Of a DNA stretch of 64,000 nt, positions 63,839 through 64,000 are shown one piece after another. The notes beneath the pieces were generated by a model that saw nothing but the letters and a program-made list of their open reading frames with translations, searched no databases and was not told where the DNA came from. The position numbers and the translations under genes are program-made. The stretch is from Muribaculum intestinale (lineage in GTDB: Bacteria > Bacteroidota > Bacteroidia > Bacteroidales > Muribaculaceae). Every line of letters begins with the position of its first letter. Position 1 is the stretch's first letter. The stretch is taken from the NCBI RefSeq assembly GCF_002201515.1, contig NZ_CP021421.1, positions 3,242,970-3,306,969 on the forward strand. The letters run 5' to 3'.

Positions 63839-64000
63839 TTGAAAAGGGACCCAGGTAGAGCAATTGAAAAGGGACCCACCCCATGGGTAAGTTCAACCGG
63901 ATATCGTTGATTAGAAAGAACGACATCAACGATTCCACAAAATGCTACACATGGAGGAAAAAACATCCATTATTCTGTCTCATCGCCGCGAGGGGATGAG
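63839..64000. mobile_element. End of an insertion sequence (IS21-like repeats)
   Basis: TTGAAAAGGGACCCA occurs twice (63839-63853 and 63864-63878), like the multiple terminal repeats of IS21-family elements, whose ends begin with TG. A short open frame starts at 63883 ([26 protein letters not shown]) but meets a stop at 63997, so no transposase can be confirmed before the window ends. The family call is tentative. Confidence 0.45.

Larger units (their letters stand above)
57811..64000. mobile_element. End of an RteB/RteC-type integrative conjugative or mobilisable element
   Basis: From just past tRNA-Leu(CAG) the gene content switches to element functions: RteB-like, RteC-like and excisionase-like proteins and a giant helicase typical of Bacteroidetes conjugative transposons (CTnDOT relatives). 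The near edge probably lies at or after the tRNA 3' end; a direct repeat of GTCAGC (GTCAGCAAATTGTCAGC near 57872-57888) is present there. No integrase, mob or tra gene is inside the window, and the other edge is beyond 64000, so size and mobility are unknown. Confidence 0.65.

Overview
The window is about 64 kb of chromosome from a Bacteroidales bacterium. The gene content and style fit a gut Muribaculaceae-like organism, but that family-level placement is an inference. Supporting signs are the TAnnTTTG / TTTG promoter grammar, the scarcity of Shine-Dalgarno sites, SusC/OMP-type outer-membrane barrels, a leuA-C-D-B cluster, DUF4954, a subclass A2 (CfxA/PER-like) beta-lactamase, and an RteB/RteC-type conjugative element beside a tRNA-Leu gene.

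Layout. 0-9.6 kb: an outer-membrane barrel gene with a highly structured leader, a decayed S41 peptidase, menD, cdd, a secreted protein ending in nine histidines, nhaD, rlmD and a CYTH protein. 9.7-17.2 kb: a plus-strand housekeeping run parE-coaD-S41 protease-hflX-DUF4954. 17.2-21.9 kb: a lipoprotein with a redox-dead thioredoxin-like domain, three glycosyltransferases and a small barrel. 22-26.6 kb: the leucine operon. 26.8-30.8 kb: an ABC-2 exporter, prmA and rubrerythrin. 31-33.2 kb: a three-gene operon headed by a class A beta-lactamase. 33.3-35.3 kb: a scarred region with two HxlR genes and a DJ-1/PfpI gene cut by a MITE. 35.4-43 kb: ruvX, def, ettA, asnS, an RluB-type pseudouridine synthase with a repetitive Q/G/Y/N/R tail, a Fur-family regulator and an esterase. 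43.2-44.5 kb: ten tRNA genes arranged as Gly plus three 352-bp Gly-Leu-Pro cassettes. 45-57.1 kb: a FadL-type barrel, a W/G/P-repeat secreted protein, a catalytically dead M16 protein, kdsB, a flippase-like membrane protein, a glycosyltransferase, TatD, a polyprenyl synthase, a lipoprotein, an exonuclease, ispH and cmk. 57.7-64 kb: tRNA-Leu(CAG) followed by one end of a conjugative or mobilisable element: a degenerate RteB-like regulator, an RteC-like protein, an excisionase-like HTH protein, and the C-terminal part of a giant helicase whose N-terminal side is cut off by what looks like an IS end.

The most unusual signal is a family of short non-coding mobile elements at 29.95, 33.29, 34.67 and 44.56 kb. 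They have related terminal repeats (G-A-R-x-x-TGTTTAA). The two long ones have exact 3-bp TTA or TAA target duplications. Each carries one or two copies of a nested hairpin whose stems differ in sequence but stay complementary, while the purine-rich internal loop (GARGGAG facing TGACYGA) is kept. One copy has split the DJ-1/PfpI gene and another supplies the last codons and stop of an HxlR gene. No transposase for them lies in the window.

Working together, several genes concern envelope building (KDO activation by kdsB, glycosyltransferases, polyprenyl synthase, ispH, barrels) and translation or RNA upkeep (rlmD, prmA, rluB, def, ettA, hflX, asnS, tRNAs). The accessory features are concentrated at 29.9-35.3, 43.2-45 and 57.7-64 kb.
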